Shown here one piece after another: positions 52,326 to 61,632 of a stretch of 64,000 nt of DNA (position 1 is the stretch's first letter; each line of letters starts with the position of its first letter). Under the pieces are notes generated by a model. It had not been told where the DNA came from and did no database searches. It saw only the letters and a list, made by a program, of their open reading frames with translations. The stretch is from Gordonia hydrophobica NBRC 16057 (lineage in GTDB: Bacteria; Actinomycetota; Actinomycetes; Mycobacteriales; Mycobacteriaceae). The translations under genes and the position numbers were made by a program. The stretch lies in contig NZ_BCWU01000001.1 in assembly GCF_001592365.1 (NCBI RefSeq), positions 124,001 through 188,000 of the forward strand, given 5' to 3'.

Positions 52326-53407
52326 CTGCGCGGGCTATTCCCGTCGTCGTACTCGCTGGATTCCTCGGCGCGGGAAAGACCACTCTTCTCAACCATGTTC
52401 TGCGGCACGCCGACGGCAGACGGATCGGCGTCCTGGTCAACGACTTCGGCTCCATCAATATCGACCTCCTCTTGGTCTCGGGGCAGTCGGGCGGAACCAT
52501 GGATCTGGCGAACGGATGCATGTGCTGCACCACCGATGCCGGTGACTTCGCAGAAACACTCGAATCGATGGCGGATCCGAACAACGGACTCGACGCGATC
52601 CTGATCGAAGCCAGTGGAATCGCCGAACCGAAAGCATTGGTCCGGATGGTTCTGGCTGCGCGCAGTGCGACCGTCGCCTATGGGGGACTGGTGTATGTCG
52701 TCGACGCGGCGAACTTCGATGCGACCGTCGCCGACTACCCACAGCTCGACGACCATCTCGCGATCGCGGATCTGGTGGTCTGCAACAAGATGGAGATGGT
52801 GGCGGCGGAGCTGGTCCCGCCGCTCCTGACGCGCATCCGTCGACATAACGCGAGTGCCCCGGTCCTGCCGGTCAGTCACGCAGCCGTCGACCCGGAACTG
52901 TTCTTCGAACCCGCAGCGCAGATCGCGAACGACGACGGTCCACGTCAACTCACGTTCGACGAACTGCTTCGCGAGACGGCCGAGGCTCACGGTGACAATG
53001 ACCACAAGGACCATGATCACGAGGAGCATGACCACGGTGACCATGATCATCTCCATCACGGTTTCGACTCGGTGGCGCTGGAGGTGGCCCTGCCGGTGGA
53101 TCCGCGTCGTCTCGGGCGGTTTCTGGAACAGCCGCCGGCCGGCGCGTACCGCATCAAGGGCACGGTCTTCGTCGACCTTCCGGATCACCGCGACATCGCG
53201 TACATCATCCAATCCGTCGGCGGCTTCGTTCGAGTCGAAGGCGATTCGTGGCGCGGTCGGACGCGTGGAACGTCGGTGGTGGTGATCGGCGCCGGACTCG
53301 ACACGGCTGCGGCGCAAGCGGCGCTCGACGGCATCGTCGAACCGGCGGATTCGGACGATGTCAACGGAGTTCTCCATTTGACGCGCCACCTGATCACAGG
53401 AAGCTAA
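52322..53407 (+). CDS. CobW/COG0523 family GTPase, putative metallochaperone
   Basis: A 361-residue G3E GTPase. Walker A is GFLGAGKTT (13-21), the metal-binding motif GCMCC is at 65-69 and Walker B is [10 protein letters not shown]. The guanine motif reads CNKME rather than the usual NKxD. A His/Asp-rich loop (about 223-246, 11 His in 24 residues) precedes the CobW C-terminal domain. Such proteins insert or traffic zinc, cobalt or iron. It is translationally coupled to trhO, which hints that it might supply a metal to that enzyme, but this is inference. Confidence 0.92.
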   Translation: MTARAIPVVVLAGFLGAGKTTLLNHVLRHADGRRIGVLVNDFGSINIDLLLVSGQSGGTMDLANGCMCCTTDAGDFAETLESMADPNNGLDAILIEASGIAEPKALVRMVLAARSATVAYGGLVYVVDAANFDATVADYPQLDDHLAIADLVVCNKMEMVAAELVPPLLTRIRRHNASAPVLPVSHAAVDPELFFEPAAQIANDDGPRQLTFDELLRETAEAHGDNDHKDHDHEEHDHGDHDHLHHGFDSVALEVALPVDPRRLGRFLEQPPAGAYRIKGTVFVDLPDHRDIAYIIQSVGGFVRVEGDSWRGRTRGTSVVVIGAGLDTAAAQAALDGIVEPADSDDVNGVLHLTRHLITGS

Positions 53408-53517
53408 CGATTCAGGGCGCTCCTCGAAGCTCGGTTTGCGAGCTGGTCTCAACCACTGGTTGACTGTTACGCAAGTGTTTTGTGTGACTGATGGTGTCTG
53501 AAATCGGAAGGAGAGCG

Positions 53518-54624
53518 ATGTGCTCCGGCGACCGGCCGAAGCGCGTCCAACCCGTCATGGCTGCTCTACGTTCTCGCCGTCGCCTCCTGGCCGCGACGTC
53601 TCTACTGGCTTCGGCCGTGACCGTCGGCGGCGTGCTCGCGGCCTCCCCGAGCGACGCGGCGCCCAAGACTCGCGAACTGGCGGGCAAGACGGTCTTCCTC
53701 GACCCGGGTCACCAGGGTTCGGCTGCCGGACACAATATGTCCAAGCAGGTCAATGATGGTCGGGGCGGCAAGAAGGACTGCCAGACCAGCGGTGCGACCG
53801 CCATCGGCGGCAAGGCTGAGCACACCATCAACTGGGAGGTCTCCCAGTTGATCAAGGCGGCGCTGGAGAGCAAGGGCGCCCGCGTGCTGATGAGTCGGAA
53901 GGACGACACCGGATGGGGCGGGTGCGTCGACGAACGCGCCGATGCCGCGAGCCGGTCGGGCGCGGACCTCGCCGTCAGTATCCACGCCGACTCCACCAGC
54001 ACGGCGGCTGATCCCGCCAAGTCCGGTTTTCATCTGATCGTTCCGACGCTGCCGATCCCGGACAAGGCCGTCGACGCGGCGCAGTCGGGCGAGGGGCGCA
54101 AGGCGTCCAACACTGTGCGTGACGCGATGAAGAAGGCCGGATTCACTCCTGCGAATTACGCGGGCGCCGTCGACGGCATTCAGACGCGTGCCGACATCGC
54201 CGGATCCAATCTGACGCGAATCCCCCTCGCGTTCGTGGAGATGGGCAACCTCTCGGACCCGGCCGAGGCCGCGGTGCTGTCGACGCCTCAGGGTGCGACG
54301 AAGTATGCGGTCGCCATCACCGACGGCATCACCTCGTACCTCGCCGGTCGAGCCGCGCCCGCGAATCCGACGGCGCCTGCCCCGAACGAGGGCGCGCAGC
54401 CGTCGACCCCCGCCGCCCCGCAGGAGCAGTCCGACAGCCCCGACCTGTCCGGCCTGTCCGGGGTGGAGGCGATCGGACCGCTCATCGACAAGCTCGCCAA
54501 GGCCAAGAGCCCCGGCGATGCGCAGCGCATCCTGATGACCGATGGGCAGGACGTCTCGGCCGACGTTCTCAAGGCGATCCTCGCCGTGGTGTACGCGGTG
54601 TTCGGTGGAAAGCTGCCCATCTGA
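53518..54624 (+). CDS. N-acetylmuramoyl-L-alanine amidase (Rv3717-like)
   Basis: A 368-residue secreted Amidase_3 enzyme that cleaves the stem peptide from peptidoglycan during division or turnover. A signal peptide ends near residue 47. Zinc ligands are His65 (LDPGHQG), Glu107 (HTINWE) and His156 (SIHADS), with the catalytic Glu in FVEMGNLSD. Cys88 and Cys136 could form the disulfide known in Rv3717. A Pro/Ala-rich linker and a 60-residue helical tail follow. ATG 53518 is chosen for AAGGAG 5 bp upstream. Confidence 0.92.
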   Translation: MCSGDRPKRVQPVMAALRSRRRLLAATSLLASAVTVGGVLAASPSDAAPKTRELAGKTVFLDPGHQGSAAGHNMSKQVNDGRGGKKDCQTSGATAIGGKAEHTINWEVSQLIKAALESKGARVLMSRKDDTGWGGCVDERADAASRSGADLAVSIHADSTSTAADPAKSGFHLIVPTLPIPDKAVDAAQSGEGRKASNTVRDAMKKAGFTPANYAGAVDGIQTRADIAGSNLTRIPLAFVEMGNLSDPAEAAVLSTPQGATKYAVAITDGITSYLAGRAAPANPTAPAPNEGAQPSTPAAPQEQSDSPDLSGLSGVEAIGPLIDKLAKAKSPGDAQRILMTDGQDVSADVLKAILAVVYAVFGGKLPI

Positions 54625-54696
54625 AACGTGCCCAGTCGTGACTCGCGGTCGATCCGGTGCTGGCTGTGACTGTGTACCGGCGATTAGGGTTGTGAC

Positions 54697-55671
54697 ATGG
54701 GTCTACTGAGTATTCCGCAACTGCCGAGTCTGCGGACGATTCGAGAACTGTTCGTCGTGCCGACCCCGGTGCCGTCGTTGCGTGGCCGCAAGGTGTTGAT
54801 CACCGGTGCCGCGAGTGGAATCGGCCATGCCACCGCGGTGGCCGCTGCGCGTGCCGGCGCCGAGCTCGTGCTCACCGATCTCCAGGCCGATCGTCTCGGT
54901 GCCGTGGTCGCCGAGATCCTCGACGAGCACGGGACGGTGCTCTATCACCAGGCGGGGGACGTCTCCGACTTCGAGTGGGTCTCCGCCTTCGCGCGCGGAG
55001 TGGAGGCCGAGGTCGGAGTGATGGACGTCGTCATGAACGTCGCGGGCATTTCGGCGTGGGGCACTGTCGAGAACCTGGAACACCGGCACTGGAAGAAGCT
55101 GGTCGACGTCAACCTGATGGGGCCGATCCACATCATCGAGAATTTTGTTCCGCAGATGGTGCGGCGAGGCGAGGGCGGGCATCTGGTCAACGTTTCATCG
55201 GCCGCCGGTCTGCTGGCGCTGCCATGGCATGCGGCGTACAGCGCCAGCAAGTTCGGCATCCGCGGCGTCTCCGAAGTCTTGCGGTACGACCTGCGCAGGC
55301 ACAACATCGGCGTTTCGCTGGTGTGCCCCGGTGGCGTGGCGACCCCGCTGGTCGAGACGGTCGACATCGTCGGCCTCGATCGCCAGAACACCGCGGTGCA
55401 GCAGCAGGTCGCAGGCTTTCACAAGATCGCCGTCACCCCGGAGAAGGCGGCGCAGGCCATTCTGCGCGGCGTCACCGGAAACAAGTACATGGTCTACACG
55501 TCGTTCGACATCCGGTTCGGGTACTGGTGGGCCCGCAAGTTCGCGTTGCCGTACGAGGTCGTGATGCGCATCGCGAACAACCGCTTCGATCAACTGTCAC
55601 GGATCAGCGGACTCAGCGACGCCGCACTCGCGGAGAAATCCGGAACCGCTGCGCCGCACCGCGCCGAGTGA
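54697..55671 (+). CDS. Short-chain dehydrogenase/reductase
   Basis: A 324-residue SDR. The cofactor motif is VLITGAASGIGHA, followed by NVAGI and the catalytic SSAAGLLALPWHAAYSASK set (Ser, Tyr, Lys). About 35 residues precede the Rossmann fold (LRTIRELFVVPTPVPSLRG) and a hydrophobic YWWARKFALPYEVVMRIANN tail follows, which could attach the protein to a membrane, as seen in mycobacterial SDRs of lipid metabolism. It overlaps the nucleosidase gene as GTGA. The substrate is not known. Confidence 0.9.
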   Translation: MGLLSIPQLPSLRTIRELFVVPTPVPSLRGRKVLITGAASGIGHATAVAAARAGAELVLTDLQADRLGAVVAEILDEHGTVLYHQAGDVSDFEWVSAFARGVEAEVGVMDVVMNVAGISAWGTVENLEHRHWKKLVDVNLMGPIHIIENFVPQMVRRGEGGHLVNVSSAAGLLALPWHAAYSASKFGIRGVSEVLRYDLRRHNIGVSLVCPGGVATPLVETVDIVGLDRQNTAVQQQVAGFHKIAVTPEKAAQAILRGVTGNKYMVYTSFDIRFGYWWARKFALPYEVVMRIANNRFDQLSRISGLSDAALAEKSGTAAPHRAE

Positions 55672-56231
55672 GCGCCGACGCGGTCGGCGTTCTGGTGGTC
55701 TCGGCGACGCGCGCCGAGGCTGCGCACGTTCCGCCGGGCACCGACCTGCTGATCACCGGCATCGGAAAAGTGCGCGCGGCGAGCGCGCTGGCGCGTCGCC
55801 TCGCGCTCGGCGACTACCACCGCGTGGTCAACATCGGAACCTCCGGCGCGCTGCGGGACGGGTACCGCGGACTGTTCACGCCGTCCCGCGTCGTCGAACA
55901 CGACATCAGTGCCGCACAGCTTGCGGCCTTGGGATTTCACCAGCCCGATGAGTGGGATGTTCCAGGCGGCGACGGCACGGTCCTGGCCACCGGCGACATG
56001 TTCGTCACCGAACCCGAACACCGGGAACGGCTCGCCCGCCGGGCCGAGCTCGTCGACATGGAGGGCGCGGCAATCGTGCAGGTGTGTGCAGATTTCGCGG
56101 TGCCGGTCCGGTTGGTGAAAGTCGTCAGCGACGACGCCGACGACACCGCCTTCGACTGGCCGTCGGTCATCGACGCCGCGGCGCGAGACCTCGGGGAGTG
56201 GCTCGACGGAACCGGCTTCGGCTCCCGTTAG
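55668..56231 (+). CDS. Nucleoside phosphorylase-fold nucleosidase (MTAN-like)
   Basis: A 187-residue protein from GTG 55668. The phosphorylase/MTAN pattern is visible: VLVVSATRAEAAHV, the glycine loop TGIGKVRAASAL, NIGTSGALRDG, and the substrate-binding LVDMEGAAIVQV with VVSDDADD holding the catalytic Asp. It is somewhat shorter than typical MTA/SAH nucleosidases (about 230). It likely cleaves a purine nucleoside such as SAH or MTA; exact specificity is not certain. Confidence 0.82.
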   Translation: MSADAVGVLVVSATRAEAAHVPPGTDLLITGIGKVRAASALARRLALGDYHRVVNIGTSGALRDGYRGLFTPSRVVEHDISAAQLAALGFHQPDEWDVPGGDGTVLATGDMFVTEPEHRERLARRAELVDMEGAAIVQVCADFAVPVRLVKVVSDDADDTAFDWPSVIDAAARDLGEWLDGTGFGSR

Positions 56232-56241
56232 CGGGCACGCC

Positions 56242-57342
56242 TCAGCGGTCGTCGGCGCCTGCGGTCAGATCCTCGATCGCGCCGGTATCGCGCAATTGAC
56301 CGGCCGTGCGCCGCGGAGTGTTGGGGTCGCGGGCCGGAATCGTCTGCGGAGCGGCCCGGCGACGTGACTCGCTGGGGGCCGCCGGGCGCCGTCGCACGTC
56401 GGGGCGCGCAGATCCGGTCGATGCGGTCGGAGCCTGGGCAGGCGGTGATGGACGTGTGGCGATCCGCGTCGTCGGTCCGGCGTCCGACGTCGGTTGGCGT
56501 CGCGGACGATCAGGTCCGGCGCTTGCCGAGGCAGACTTGGCCGGGACCGATCCGTCCGTGGGACGACGCTTGGTCGTTGCGGACCTTCCGCTGCTGGTCT
56601 CCTCCGAGCGGGGACGCGGCGGTCGCTGTGCCGCGCGGGTGCGGTCGTCGCCCGCGGCCATGCCGCCTTTATCCGCGACGGCCTTCTGTGCGCTGACCTT
56701 CGCTGCGCCGGCTCGCTGTCCGGTGGGCCTGCGTGCCCCGGACTTGGTTTCGGCAGCGGGTTTCCGTGCGCCGGGTGTCCGACCGGATGCCTTTGACGAG
56801 CGGGTCTTCGATGCGCCCGTCTTCGACGCGTCGGCTTGTGACGCCTGGGCTTTCGAGGCTGCCGCAGGTCTGCGGCCGCCGCCCTTGCCGAAGAATGGTT
56901 TGCCCTTCGGTCGAGCGAGGTACCACCGAACGATCACGACGGCCAGGGTCAGGAGGAAGGTCAGCAGGATCCAGGGGAAGCTGGTCGCGATCGGGAGGAC
57001 GACCTTCAGGATGATCTCTTTGAGTCCCTGATCGCCGTTGCCGGAATTGATGGTGTAGAGGGCGGTGACGCCGACGATGAAGGCGATGAGCGGTGGCTGT
57101 GCCGCTGCCGTGAACAGGGCGCGCTGACGGACCGCGAGGGCTGCGAGCAGGCAGCCTGCCAGGTAGAACAGTTTGAACCACCGGCCGAGCGTGGAACCCG
57201 CATCGGTGTCGATGACGGCACCGATCGCCGTGGCTCCGACAGCGAGGAGAACCGCACCCCACCACGGCAGACCTTTGAGGGCGGGCAGCACGGACCGCTC
57301 TTTGGCGGGCACGGCAGGGCCGGCAAGCAGGCTCGAAAACAC
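56242..57342 (-). CDS. DUF6542 membrane protein with long disordered tail
   Basis: A 366-residue protein starting at GTG 57342. The first 140 residues form the DUF6542 domain with four hydrophobic helices (GLPWWGAVLLAVGATAIGAVID, LFYLAGCLLAALAV, PLIAFIVGVTALYTI, SFPWILLTFLLTLAVVIVRWYLA). The remaining 225 residues are a low-complexity, basic, Ala/Lys/Arg/Pro/Thr-rich tail that must lie in the cytoplasm or bind the envelope. DUF6542 is specific to mycolate actinobacteria and has no known role. It may be leaderless after TACCGT. Confidence 0.8.
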   Translation of the reverse strand: MFSSLLAGPAVPAKERSVLPALKGLPWWGAVLLAVGATAIGAVIDTDAGSTLGRWFKLFYLAGCLLAALAVRQRALFTAAAQPPLIAFIVGVTALYTINSGNGDQGLKEIILKVVLPIATSFPWILLTFLLTLAVVIVRWYLARPKGKPFFGKGGGRRPAAASKAQASQADASKTGASKTRSSKASGRTPGARKPAAETKSGARRPTGQRAGAAKVSAQKAVADKGGMAAGDDRTRAAQRPPRPRSEETSSGRSATTKRRPTDGSVPAKSASASAGPDRPRRQPTSDAGPTTRIATRPSPPAQAPTASTGSARPDVRRRPAAPSESRRRAAPQTIPARDPNTPRRTAGQLRDTGAIEDLTAGADDR

Positions 57343-57347
57343 AACTA

Positions 57348-57359
57348 AACGGTACCGTT
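57348..57359. promoter_or_regulatory. Palindrome at the DUF6542 promoter
   Basis: A perfect AACGGTACCGTT dyad 6 bp ahead of the GTG start. It includes the TACCGT that I take as the -10 element, so a repressor could act here. It may equally be chance. Confidence 0.35.
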
Positions 57360-57404
57360 AACAACAGCGAACGCCGTGATCCGTGGCCGTGAGTTTCCTG
57401 AGTT

Positions 57405-58493
57405 TCACCGAATCGGTGATATGGATCTCACGACAGCGTCCACGTGCGGCACTCCGTCGGCGACGCGCGACGAGCGGTTCTCCGGTCCCGACAGTGCCTC
57501 CAAGTCGGCCAGTTTCCGCGCGGTGACACCGAGTCGCGAGTCGATGGCGCCGACCGTTGAGTTGTACGCTTCCACCGCTCGGCGCAAGGATGCGCCGGTC
57601 TTCTCCACATGTCCCAGCACTTGGTCGATGCGTTGATACAGCTGCCTGCCGAGCGCGTGAATGGTTTCGGCATCTTCGGCGAGCGCATACTGACGCCACC
57701 CGAGCGCCACGGTGCGGAGCAAGGCGATCAGCGTGCTGGGCGTCGCGAGAACCACGTCCCGGGAGAACGCATAGTCGAGCAGAGCGGGATCGCCGCGCAG
57801 CGCCGACTCCAACACGCCGTCGCCGGGAAGGAACAGCACGACGAACTCTGGCGACACCTCCTGAGCGGACCAATAGGTCTTCGCCGAGAGCGCATTGACG
57901 TGGGCGCGGACCGCCTGCGCGTGACGGGCGACGAGTTCGCGGCCGTCGTTCACCGTTCCGGAGACCGACTCGAGGTAGGCGTGCAACGGAACTTTCGCGT
58001 CCACGACGATTCGGCGGCCGCCGGCCAACTGCACCACGAGGTCGGGCCGGACGGCGCGTTCGGCCTCGGATTGTCCGTGAACCTGCGTCGAGAAGTCGCA
58101 GTGACGCGACATGCCGGACAGTTCGACAATCCGTTCCAGTTGGACTTCGCCCCACCGGCCGCGGACCTGCGGTGCGTGCAGCGCTCCGGCGAGCTGACTG
58201 GTCTGCTGCTGCAGTCGTTGCGAGGTCGCGTAGACCCCGCGCATCTGTTCCGCCAGACCCGCGTAGGCATGAGCGCGGCCCGATTCGCTGCGTCGGAGTT
58301 CTTCGGACAGTCGCCCGAGGGTGTCGCGCAGCGGACCGACCACGAGGTCCACTTCGGCGCCGATCCGTGGACCGGCGTAGTCGTTCTCGGTCGGCGCGCG
58401 GTGCGCTCCCGCGGCACCACGCGCCAACCACCCGAGAAGCGCGCCGACGATGAGGCAGACCGGGCCGATGATCGCTGCTGCTGTCATGGCCAC
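57405..58493 (-). CDS. rmuC: DNA recombination protein RmuC
   Basis: A 362-residue RmuC. The N-terminal membrane helix (AAIIGPVCLIVGALLGWLA) precedes a coiled coil (to about 110), then the nuclease-like RmuC domain: RGRWGEVQLERIVELSGM, RPDLVVQLAGGRRIVVDAKVPL (Asp and Lys-containing core) and FLPGDGVLESAL. Family members limit inversions and repair intermediates. GTG 58493 and ATG 58487 are both possible starts. It probably has its own promoter. Confidence 0.93.
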   Translation of the reverse strand: MAMTAAAIIGPVCLIVGALLGWLARGAAGAHRAPTENDYAGPRIGAEVDLVVGPLRDTLGRLSEELRRSESGRAHAYAGLAEQMRGVYATSQRLQQQTSQLAGALHAPQVRGRWGEVQLERIVELSGMSRHCDFSTQVHGQSEAERAVRPDLVVQLAGGRRIVVDAKVPLHAYLESVSGTVNDGRELVARHAQAVRAHVNALSAKTYWSAQEVSPEFVVLFLPGDGVLESALRGDPALLDYAFSRDVVLATPSTLIALLRTVALGWRQYALAEDAETIHALGRQLYQRIDQVLGHVEKTGASLRRAVEAYNSTVGAIDSRLGVTARKLADLEALSGPENRSSRVADGVPHVDAVVRSISPIR

Positions 58494-58529
58494 ATCATGG
58501 CGCAGGGGTCTGACATTGATGATGGTCGC

Positions 58530-59081
58530 TCAGACAGCGACTCCCACCGCGGGCGCCTCCCGGGCGAGCAACTCGCCCTTTCGCTCGAGCCCGTAGCGAT
58601 ACCCGCCGAGCGTGCCGTCGGACCGGACCACCCGATGGCACGGAACGAAGAGGGTGGCCGCGTTGCGGACGCAGCACTGGGCGGCGGCGCGGACCGCGGT
58701 GGGTCGCCCCGCGCACTCGGCCAGTTGCGTATAGGTCACTCGTCGACCGGGACCGACTTGTCGGAGGGCCGCCCAGCAGTCTTCGATGAACGGACCGGCG
58801 GACTGTCGCACCGCGATACGCGACGGTGCGTCGAGATCACCGTCGTAATAGGCGAGGACCGCCTCCGCCGCAGCGCCCGGTGCGCGCTCGGTCAGGTAGT
58901 CGCGGCACAGCGCGGGAGCCACCAGGTTCGCCAAGTAGTCGGGTGATTCGGTCCAGCCCGACGCATACACCGTCTGCGCGTCGTCGAACAGGACGATGAA
59001 CGGGCCGTCGGGCGTGGTCACCACGGTCCAGCCGAGTTCGGCGCGATGGTCGGCGACGGTTGCCGGGTGTCGATCTGTCAT
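58530..59081 (-). CDS. ogt: Methylated-DNA-protein cysteine methyltransferase
   Basis: A 183-residue O6-alkylguanine-DNA alkyltransferase that repairs O6-methylguanine by moving the alkyl group to its own Cys148 in PCHRVV. The helix-turn-helix carries RVTYTQLAECAGRP and the Asn hinge is CVRNAATLF. ATG 59081 gives the family length; the open frame upstream is non-coding. It is 36 bp ahead of rmuC and in the same direction, so both repair genes may be co-expressed. Confidence 0.93.
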   Translation of the reverse strand: MTDRHPATVADHRAELGWTVVTTPDGPFIVLFDDAQTVYASGWTESPDYLANLVAPALCRDYLTERAPGAAAEAVLAYYDGDLDAPSRIAVRQSAGPFIEDCWAALRQVGPGRRVTYTQLAECAGRPTAVRAAAQCCVRNAATLFVPCHRVVRSDGTLGGYRYGLERKGELLAREAPAVGVAV

Positions 59082-59247
59082 GGGTCCCCCTGGTGGATGT
59101 GGATCGGTGTCGACGAGCCGAGAACGGCTCATAGATTGGACGCAGCGGGGCGCGGATCGGTTCCATCGTTCATCCACAGGTCTGCGACCACACCGCAGTC
59201 CGCGCGTCTGCCCGGTGATTGTCGGACGCCTGTGTGAAGATTGGCCC

Positions 59248-60528
59248 GTGAGCGACCAGAACAAGAACTCCGAGGCGGTCTCCGACAGCGTGTCCGACGG
59301 GCTGTCCGACGTCGCGTCGGCGCCGGACCTCGCGGCCGTCAACCCGGTGACCGGTCGGCCGTATCCGACGCGTGGCCGGGTGTTCCGAACCGGGCTGCGT
59401 TCCACGGCGGTGATGTGCGGGCAGATGCTGATCGTCCTCGCCTTCCTGTTCGCACTGATGTGGCTGCTGTCGAAGTTCTGGGTCATTCTGTTGCCGGTCA
59501 TCCTCGGTATCGTCGTCGCGACCGTGCTGTGGCCGCCTGTGCGCTGGATGCTTGCGCATCGAGTGCCGCCCGCCGGTGCGACCTTCGTCGTGCTGTTGGC
59601 GGCGATCGCGGTGATCGGTGGAGTCATCGGCCTCATCGTGCCGTCGGTCGTCGATCAGGCACCGCAGTTGGCCAACCAGGCCGTCGAAGGCGTGCGCAAG
59701 GTGCAGGACTGGGTCCAGGGGCCACCGCTGAACGTCGGTGACGAGCAGATCAACTCGCTGGTCGATGAGATCACGTCGAAGCTGCAGTCCAGTGCGAGCG
59801 CGATCGCCAGCGGCGTGTTCAGTGGCGTCGGCGTGGCCACGTCGGCGCTCATCACGCTGTTCACCACGCTGGTTCTGGTGTTCTTCTTCCTCAAGGACGG
59901 TCCGCGGTTTCTGCCGTGGTTGGAGAAGACCATGGGCAAGGGTGGCGCCGACCATCTCAGCGAGATTCTGCTGCGCATGTGGAACACGCTCGGCGGTTTC
60001 ATCAGGACGCAGGCGATCGTCAGCTTCGTGGACGCGGCGCTGATCGGCATCGGTTTGATCGTCCTCGACGTGCCGCTGGCCGGCGTGTTGATCGTGGTCA
60101 CCTTCCTCGGTGGCTTCATCCCGATCGTCGGTGCGTTCGTCGCCGGGGCCCTGGCGGTCTTGATCGCTCTCGTCTCCAATGGGCTCACCTCGGCGCTCAT
60201 CGTTCTCGGGATCATCCTCGCGGTGCAGCAGTTGGAGGGCAATGTGCTCTCGCCGTGGCTGCAGGCCAAGTCGATGAACCTGCATGCGGTGATCGTGCTG
60301 CTGTCGGTGACCCTCGGCGGAACGCTGTTCGGGATCACCGGTGCGTTCCTCGCCGTCCCCGCGGCGTCGTGCCTGGCGGTCGGCCTCCGGTACATCCTGG
60401 AGCAGATCGCGCGGGCGGCAGGTGAAGAAGTCGCTGCCGAGGACGAGGCCGCACGCGAAGCGGCGCAGGAGCGCAAGCGGCGTCGACGTGGGCCGGATAG
60501 GTCCGACGCCTCAACGCAGATAGACTGA
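59248..60528 (+). CDS. AI-2E family transporter
   Basis: A 426-residue membrane protein of the TqsA/YdiK (AI-2E) family, whose members export diverse solutes. About eight helices: two at the N-terminus after a Ser/Asp-rich leader (LIVLAFLFALMWLL, LLPVILGIVVATVLW), a large loop (about 145-195) and a C-terminal set with GGFIPIVGAFVAGALAVLIAL and VLLSVTLGGTLFGITGAFLAVP. The tail is charged. The start is GTG 59248. It ends 6 bp before ychF. Confidence 0.9.
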   Translation: MSDQNKNSEAVSDSVSDGLSDVASAPDLAAVNPVTGRPYPTRGRVFRTGLRSTAVMCGQMLIVLAFLFALMWLLSKFWVILLPVILGIVVATVLWPPVRWMLAHRVPPAGATFVVLLAAIAVIGGVIGLIVPSVVDQAPQLANQAVEGVRKVQDWVQGPPLNVGDEQINSLVDEITSKLQSSASAIASGVFSGVGVATSALITLFTTLVLVFFFLKDGPRFLPWLEKTMGKGGADHLSEILLRMWNTLGGFIRTQAIVSFVDAALIGIGLIVLDVPLAGVLIVVTFLGGFIPIVGAFVAGALAVLIALVSNGLTSALIVLGIILAVQQLEGNVLSPWLQAKSMNLHAVIVLLSVTLGGTLFGITGAFLAVPAASCLAVGLRYILEQIARAAGEEVAAEDEAAREAAQERKRRRRGPDRSDASTQID

Positions 60529-60534
60529 CCTCCC

Positions 60535-61632
60535 GTGAGTCTTACCCTCGGTATCGTCGGCCTGCCCAATGTCGGAAAGTCGACCCTTTTCAACGCTCTT
60601 ACCCGCAATGATGTGCTCGCGGCGAACTACCCGTTCGCGACCATCGAGCCGAACGTGGGCGTGGTGGAACTGCCCGATGTCCGGCTGAACCGTCTCGCGG
60701 AGATCTTCGGCAGCGAACGCATCCTGCCTGCCGTCGTGTCGTTCGTCGACATCGCGGGCATCGTCAAGGGCGCGTCCGTGGGCGAGGGCATGGGTAACCA
60801 GTTCCTCGCGAACATCCGGGAAGCCGACGCAATCTGCCAGGTGGTCCGAGTCTTCTCCGACGACGACGTCGTTCACGTCGACGGCCGAGTCGATCCGCTT
60901 GCCGACATCGAGGTCATCGAGACCGAGTTGATCCTGGCGGACATGCAGACTCTCGACAAAGCGATCCCGCGACTGGAGAAGGACGCGAAGAAGAACAAAG
61001 ACCAGGTCGAGGTCCTCAATGCAGCCCAGGGTGCGCAGGCGATTCTCGACGGCGGTAAGACGTTGTTCGCGGCGAACGACTCGTTCGACCTGTCGTCCGT
61101 GCGTGAATTGCATCTGCTGACCGCCAAGCCGTTCCTTTACGTCTTCAACGCCGACGAGGGCGTTCTGACCGATGAGGCGCGCAAGCAGGAACTGCGCGAC
61201 GCCGTCGCACCGGCCGACTGCGTGTTCCTCGACGCCAAGGTCGAGAGCGAACTCCTCGAGCTCGACGAGGACGATGCTCAGGAGTTGCTCGATTCGATCG
61301 GTCAGGACGAGCCGGGGCTGCGCCAGCTGGCGCGCGCCGGTTTCCACACCCTCGGTCTGCAGACCTACCTCACCGCAGGCCCGAAGGAGTCTCGTGCCTG
61401 GACCATCCGCCGCGGCGATACCGCGCCGAAGGCGGCAGGGGTCATCCACACCGACTTCGAGAAGGGCTTCATCAAGGCCGAGGTCGTCTCCTTCGCCGAC
61501 CTCGACGAGAACGGCTCGATGAATGCCGCGAAGGCCGCGGGCAAAGTCCGTATGGAAGGCAAGGACTACGTGATGGTCGACGGCGACGTGGTGGAGTTCC
61601 GTAGCGGAAACCAGTCTGGCGGTAAGAAGTGA
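60535..61632 (+). CDS. ychF: Redox-regulated ATPase YchF
   Basis: A 365-residue OBG-family P-loop protein, universal and near-constant in length. Motifs: GLPNVGKST (G1), VDIAGIVKGASVGEGMGNQFL (G3 region), YVFNADEG in place of NKxD, which gives ATP preference, and a C-terminal TGS domain (DFEKGFIKAEVV). It starts at GTG 60535. Its stop overlaps the restriction-endonuclease start as GTGA. Confidence 0.96.
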   Translation: MSLTLGIVGLPNVGKSTLFNALTRNDVLAANYPFATIEPNVGVVELPDVRLNRLAEIFGSERILPAVVSFVDIAGIVKGASVGEGMGNQFLANIREADAICQVVRVFSDDDVVHVDGRVDPLADIEVIETELILADMQTLDKAIPRLEKDAKKNKDQVEVLNAAQGAQAILDGGKTLFAANDSFDLSSVRELHLLTAKPFLYVFNADEGVLTDEARKQELRDAVAPADCVFLDAKVESELLELDEDDAQELLDSIGQDEPGLRQLARAGFHTLGLQTYLTAGPKESRAWTIRRGDTAPKAAGVIHTDFEKGFIKAEVVSFADLDENGSMNAAKAAGKVRMEGKDYVMVDGDVVEFRSGNQSGGKK

